Shown here: positions 63,528 to 64,000 of the stretch, one piece after another
Layout: each line of letters begins with the position of its first letter
How positions within the stretch are numbered: position 1 is the first letter of the stretch
Source: Streptomyces akebiae
GTDB taxonomy: Bacteria; Actinomycetota; Actinomycetes; Streptomycetales; Streptomycetaceae
Direction: 5' to 3'
Length of the DNA: 64,000 nt
NCBI RefSeq assembly: GCF_019599145.1
Contig: NZ_CP080647.1
Location: 8,990,001 to 9,054,000 of the forward strand
The notes under the pieces: generated by a model
What the model was told of the DNA's origin: nothing
What the model saw: the letters and a program-made list of their open reading frames with translations, nothing else
The model's database searches: none
Program-made: the position numbers and the translations under genes

Positions 63528-64000
63528 ATGGCTTTGCGGAACGCGGTGATGGCCGCGCTGTTGGAGGGCGAGGCGTCCGGATACGACCTCGCGAAGGCGT
63601 TCGACGCGACGGTCGCCAACTTCTGGATGTCGACGCCTCAGCAGCTCTACCGGGAGCTGGATCGCATGGAGGCCGAAGGGCTCGTCACGGCCCGCGTCGT
63701 AGAGCAGGAGCGCCGCCCCAACAAGCGACTGTTCTCCCTGACGGAGGCCGGGCGGAAGGCCGTCCACGCCTACACCGCCGAGCCCTTGGGCAAACCGGCG
63801 GTGATCCGGGACGAGTTGCTGGTCAAGGTGCAGTGCCTGGACGCGGGCGACATGGAAGCGGTCCGGACCGCCATCACCGAGCGCATGGAGTGGGCCACCG
63901 CCAAGCTGGACCGCTACGAGCGGCTCCGGCAGCGCCTGCTCGACGGGCGCTCCGAGGAGGCGTACTTCGCCGAGGCCGAGCGCATCGGCCCGTATCTCAC
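63528..64000 (+). CDS. PadR-family transcriptional regulator (3' end outside window)
   Basis: The first 157 residues are present. The N-terminal winged helix is typical of PadR: MAALLEGEASGYDLAKAFDA, WMSTPQQLYRELDRMEAEGL and RRPNKRLFSLTEAGRKAV. It is followed by the C-terminal dimerisation helices (IRDELLVKVQCLDAGD). ATG 63528 follows an AT-rich promoter-like stretch (TTGAATAATCT near 63503-63513). Transcribed away from the SnoaL-like gene, which it likely controls. Confidence 0.92.
   Translation, partial: MALRNAVMAALLEGEASGYDLAKAFDATVANFWMSTPQQLYRELDRMEAEGLVTARVVEQERRPNKRLFSLTEAGRKAVHAYTAEPLGKPAVIRDELLVKVQCLDAGDMEAVRTAITERMEWATAKLDRYERLRQRLLDGRSEEAYFAEAERIGPYL

Overview
The window is high-GC actinobacterial chromosome. 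Frequent GTG and TTG starts, GTGA/ATGA stop-start overlaps, Ser/Thr kinases with PASTA-less sensor tails, a luciferase-like (F420/flavin) oxidoreductase and paired two-component systems all point to Streptomyces or a close relative. No tRNA, rRNA, CRISPR array or replication origin was seen. About a dozen genes are broken or reduced to fragments, as is usual in Streptomyces chromosome arms or other accessory DNA.

Layout. 1-1.7 kb: 3' part of a GH127 beta-L-arabinofuranosidase gene. 2.1-4.3 kb: a tyrosine-recombinase gene broken by many frameshifts. 4.7-11.5 kb: a catabolic group on the minus strand (zinc alcohol dehydrogenase, ABM monooxygenase, amber-interrupted serine hydrolase, Baeyer-Villiger-type flavin monooxygenase, AraC regulator, thioesterase) facing a TetR gene. 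11.6-12.4 kb: a kinase remnant. 12.5-17.6 kb: a tightly coupled aromatic operon with a VanB-like reductase, Rieske oxygenase, alpha/beta hydrolase, muconolactone-isomerase-like protein, SDR, and LigA- and LigB-like subunits of a class III extradiol dioxygenase. 18.4-29.8 kb: acyl-CoA synthetase, a GAF histidine kinase with a NarL-type regulator, SDR, two aldehyde dehydrogenases, TetR and an LLM oxidoreductase. Together these could demethylate or hydroxylate an aromatic compound, cleave its ring by meta cleavage, oxidise the aldehyde product and activate the acid as a CoA ester; the substrate cannot be read from the sequence.

31-33 kb: a membrane Ser/Thr kinase. 33.8-45.1 kb: the most unusual locus. 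A VTC-type polyphosphate polymerase domain protein, a DUF4956 membrane protein and a membrane-anchored CotH kinase are followed by an OmpR regulator and histidine kinase, a DPM1-like GT2/GtrA glycosyltransferase, a GT39 mannosyltransferase-like protein, and a second OmpR/kinase pair. The CotH and GT39 proteins share Met-Pro-Ser-Gly repeat tracts found nowhere else in the window. In this copy DUF4956 is frameshifted near its C-terminus and the first histidine kinase has lost its ATPase domain.

45.3-62.6 kb: a second catabolic region with many relics: AraC regulators, alpha/beta hydrolases, tautomerase, MBL hydrolase, acyl-CoA ligase, thiolase, an acyl-CoA dehydrogenase with two in-frame TAG codons, two SDRs and TetR. 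A roughly 30-bp sequence element recurs 86-114 bp upstream of three of these genes and suggests an AraC-type regulon. A sigma factor with its membrane partner protein sits inside this region. 62.4-64 kb: an ISL3 transposase fragment, a SnoaL-like protein and a divergent PadR regulator cut by the window end.
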